Below are positions 59,981-62,055 of a DNA stretch of 62,055 nucleotides, piece by piece. How positions within the stretch are numbered: the first letter of the stretch is position 1; every line of letters begins with the position of its first letter. Both the position numbers and the translations under genes were made by a program. The notes under the pieces are model-generated. The model saw only the letters and a program-made list of their open reading frames with translations. It did no database searches and had not been told where the DNA came from. The DNA comes from Bordetella parapertussis (GTDB lineage Bacteria; Pseudomonadota; Gammaproteobacteria; Burkholderiales; JACQAP01): NCBI GenBank assembly GCA_945900965.1, contig CAMDKM010000020.1, positions 1 to 62,055 of the forward strand. Reading direction: 5' to 3'.

Positions 59981-60946
59981 CTAATCCGCCGTCGCGCCGG
60001 AGTATTTCACAATCGGCGCCCATTTCACCACCTCCTGCCGGATAAACGCCGCAAATTCCTGCGGCGTGCTGGACCTTGGCTCGAATCCCGCAGCAACAAA
60101 TTTCTGGTTGGTCGCTGGATCAGCGATTGTTTGGGCAATGGCGCGCTGCAAGCGGTTGATAATCGGTTCCGGTGTTTTCGCCGGCACAAAAATTCCCAGC
60201 CATGAGTGGGCGCTATAACCCTTGAGCGCGGATTCATCCAGTGTCGGCACATCCGGCAACAGCGGCGAACGACTGGTGCCGGTCACCGCCAGTGCACGCA
60301 ATCTCCCGCCTCGCACATGTGGCAGCGAGGCGGCAATACTGTCGAACATGACCTGAACGCGCCCACCGACCAGGTCGAGCAGAGCGGGCCCGCTGCCTTT
60401 GTACGGCACGTGCAGTATCTGGGTGCCCGCCATGCGGTCGAACAAGGCCGCCTCCAGATGCGAAACCGAGCCGCTGCCATGAGAGGCAATGTTCAATTCT
60501 CCCGGTTTACTTTTGGCCAACGCAATCAACTCGGTCACCGTCGTGGCCGGCACGTCGCGATTCACCAGCAAGACATGCGGCGCATTGGCCACCAGGGACA
60601 CAGGCGCCAAGTCCTCCAGCCGGTAATTGAGCTTCGAATACAAAGTGGCGGAGATGGCGTAAATCGAGGCCGGCCCCATGAGCAGGGTGTAGCCGTCGGG
60701 CGCTGCGCGGCTGGCGATTTCCGCGCCCAGATTGCCGCCCATCCCGGGCTTGTTTTCGATCACCACCGGTTGGCCGAGCCGTGCGCCAAGCTGCTCGGCC
60801 GTGAGCCGGGACAACACATCCGTCGCCCCACCCGGCGGAAACGGCACGATCATGCGCAGCGGTTTCTCAGGATAGTCCGCAAGGACAAGTGCTGGTTGCA
60901 GAAAACCAGCAAGCACCGCCAAAACCATGCACGCCAATTGCCGCAT
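59981..60946 (-). CDS. Orphan Bug/TctC-family periplasmic receptor
   Basis: This is a 321-residue Bug protein. The signal peptide ends VLADYP. PLRMIVPFPPGGATDVLSR is the first ligand loop, VIENKPGMGGNLGAEIA the second, and HVPYKGSGPALLDLVGG the third. No TctA/TctB genes adjoin it. AAGGAG lies before the ATG. It shares a strand and repeat-filled spacer with the CoA transferase and amidase, so its ligand may be that pathway's substrate or a regulatory signal. Confidence 0.92.
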   Translation of the reverse strand: MRQLACMVLAVLAGFLQPALVLADYPEKPLRMIVPFPPGGATDVLSRLTAEQLGARLGQPVVIENKPGMGGNLGAEIASRAAPDGYTLLMGPASIYAISATLYSKLNYRLEDLAPVSLVANAPHVLLVNRDVPATTVTELIALAKSKPGELNIASHGSGSVSHLEAALFDRMAGTQILHVPYKGSGPALLDLVGGRVQVMFDSIAASLPHVRGGRLRALAVTGTSRSPLLPDVPTLDESALKGYSAHSWLGIFVPAKTPEPIINRLQRAIAQTIADPATNQKFVAAGFEPRSSTPQEFAAFIRQEVVKWAPIVKYSGATAD

Positions 60947-60967
60947 TGGTTGCTCCTTAAATTTGTT

Positions 60968-61178
60968 GAATCACGGACGTCACGGGGTGCACGGAGGCAA
61001 AACAACGGCAATGAAATATCAGGGATCAGAGAGACTCAGGATTGGAGCCCCGGGGGCAATTTCCCACGGGTACCACGTACCTTAATGCAGTCGTGGACAG
61101 TCGCGATGGGCGACGCCCTCCACCCAGCCACCCTCGTTCTCGACATTCTCCGTGTTCTCCGTGACCTCCGTGATTCAA
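60968..61178. repeat. Inverted-arm short tandem repeat element (CACGGAGG units)
   Basis: GAATCACGGACGTCACGGGG and the following CACGGAGG (60968-60997) face an inverted arm of CTCCGTG units ending TGATTCAAC (61148-61178). The loop is 150 bases. It occupies the divergent spacer between the Bug receptor and the hydratase. Confidence 0.82.
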
Positions 61179-61233
61179 CCTGAATTCCGCAAGAATACCG
61201 CGAAGCCGATATCATGATCCCAAAGGAGACCCC

Positions 61234-62016
61234 ATGAGCGTCCAAGCAGAGGAAGCCGCCACCGCGCTGATGCGCGAGCACGCGGAGAAACGCAAGATCG
61301 TCCCGTTCGCGCGACAGTTCGGCGCCACGGATATTCCCGGTGCCTACGAGATCCAGGCCGCGTACGTGAAAAAGCTGGAGACGAAGCTGGGCCGGCGGGT
61401 CGGCTACAAGATCGGGCTGACGTCCAAGCGCATGCAGAAAATGTGCGGCGTGAACCACCCGAATTCCGGCGTGGTATTCGAGAAACGGCTGCATCCAAGC
61501 GGCGTCACCCTGCCCTTGTCCAGCCTGATGCGGCTAGGAATCGAATTCGAGTGCTGCGCCCGGCTTGGTGTGTCGCTCGCGCCGCGCGGCAAGCCCTACA
61601 CGCTTGACGAGGTGTCCAACGCAGTGGAAGCGGTGTGCCCCGCCTTCGAAGTGATCGACGACCGAAACTCCGACTACCCGCTCGATCTGCTTTCCCTGAT
61701 CGCCGATAATTCCTGGAACGAAGGCAACGTGCTCGGCGAGTTCAAAAGCACCTGGCCCGACCTCGGCAAAGCCACCAGCGTGCTGGAATGCAATGGCAAG
61801 GTGATCGACGAAGGCAAGGGCTCCGACGTGCTCGGCCATCCCTTCGAACCTTTGCGTTGGCTGGCAAACCAGCTCAATGCTCAGGGCCAGACGCTCAAGG
61901 CCGGCGAAATCGTGCTATCCGGAAGCTGGGTCACAACGCGATTTCCCAAAGCGGGGGAACGGTATCGTTATACGATCCAGGGCGTGGGGACGGTGGAAAT
62001 CAGCTTGGGCGCCTGA
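61234..62016 (+). CDS. 2-oxo-hept-3-ene-1,7-dioate hydratase-like / 2-keto-4-pentenoate hydratase family
   Basis: This is a 260-residue member of the same family as 22356-23147. VGYKIGLTSKRMQKMCG, SGVVFEKRL, LGIEFECCARL (acidic metal ligands), FEVIDDRNSDYP and LIADNSWNEGNVLG are conserved. GHPFEPLRWLANQL matches HpcG-type hydratases of homoprotocatechuate degradation. GGAGAC precedes the ATG. Divergent from the Bug receptor. The exact substrate (oxohepta-dioate, oxopentenoate or a tartronate derivative) is open. The remaining 39 bases of the window are non-coding. Confidence 0.85.
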   Translation: MSVQAEEAATALMREHAEKRKIVPFARQFGATDIPGAYEIQAAYVKKLETKLGRRVGYKIGLTSKRMQKMCGVNHPNSGVVFEKRLHPSGVTLPLSSLMRLGIEFECCARLGVSLAPRGKPYTLDEVSNAVEAVCPAFEVIDDRNSDYPLDLLSLIADNSWNEGNVLGEFKSTWPDLGKATSVLECNGKVIDEGKGSDVLGHPFEPLRWLANQLNAQGQTLKAGEIVLSGSWVTTRFPKAGERYRYTIQGVGTVEISLGA

Positions 62017-62055
62017 ACGGCCGCGACCGAGGTTCGTCCTGGCGCCGCTGCTTGC

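Overview
The window looks like part of a high-GC betaproteobacterial chromosome (Burkholderiales or Nitrosomonadales type; I cannot name the genus). The basis is the Bug/TctC solute receptors, a TctCBA transporter, branched-chain ABC transporters, CaiB-type CoA transferase and amidase catabolic genes, an intracellular PHA depolymerase and a general secretion (T2SS) gspDEFGHIJKLMN layout typical of that class. No rRNA, tRNA, integrase, transposase gene or CRISPR array was seen.

Layout, left to right. 238-8867 (minus strand): a LivHMGF-type ABC transporter with two periplasmic binding proteins, a 3-hydroxyisobutyrate-dehydrogenase-like enzyme and an FAD monooxygenase, probably an uptake-plus-catabolism unit for an aromatic or carboxylated substrate. 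8993-19333 (minus): a near-complete type II secretion operon gspG-H-I-J-K-L-M-N-D-E-F, with gspC divergent at 19531, followed by a FecR-like protein and a convergent outer-membrane barrel. 22356-31576: a hydratase, a carbohydrate ABC transporter with an ApnL-like (possible D-apionate lactonase) gene, and an MHS-type MFS permease. 31773-33504: cell-wall hydrolase, GNAT acetyltransferase and two small proteins. 33810-41045 (minus): aldolase, hydroxyacid dehydrogenase, SDR, quinone oxidoreductase and tctC-tctB-tctA. 41295-50025: PHA depolymerase, SrkA-like kinase, an unknown protein, a Tat-dependent amidohydrolase, a Sel1 protein, an M20 amidohydrolase and an AcpH-like enzyme. 50328-56932: an ECF sigma factor facing a probable six-gene unit DUF4331 / lipoprotein / TPR / EF-hand-HupE / ECF sigma / RskA-type anti-sigma. 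57100-62016: amidase, CoA transferase, orphan Bug receptor and a second hydratase.

The most unusual property is the intergenic DNA. More than twenty spacers carry short tandem arrays with units of 7 to 9 bases (GTGACGG, GTGAGGC, GATCCTC, GCAAAGAC, GCAGAGGAC, CACGAAGG and others). They are usually arranged as two inverted arms around a loop, so each spacer could fold into a long imperfect hairpin. Unit sequences differ between elements while the architecture is constant. They often run up to the start codon of the next gene, which then lacks a Shine-Dalgarno sequence, and in gspH and gspJ they encode part of the prepilin leader. A second, unrelated element of about 115-120 bp with terminal inverted repeats occurs three times. 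Each copy lies at a convergent gene junction and contributes the stop codon of a flanking gene. These two repeat systems and the DUF4331/HupE/two-sigma cluster are the best candidates for undescribed biology here.
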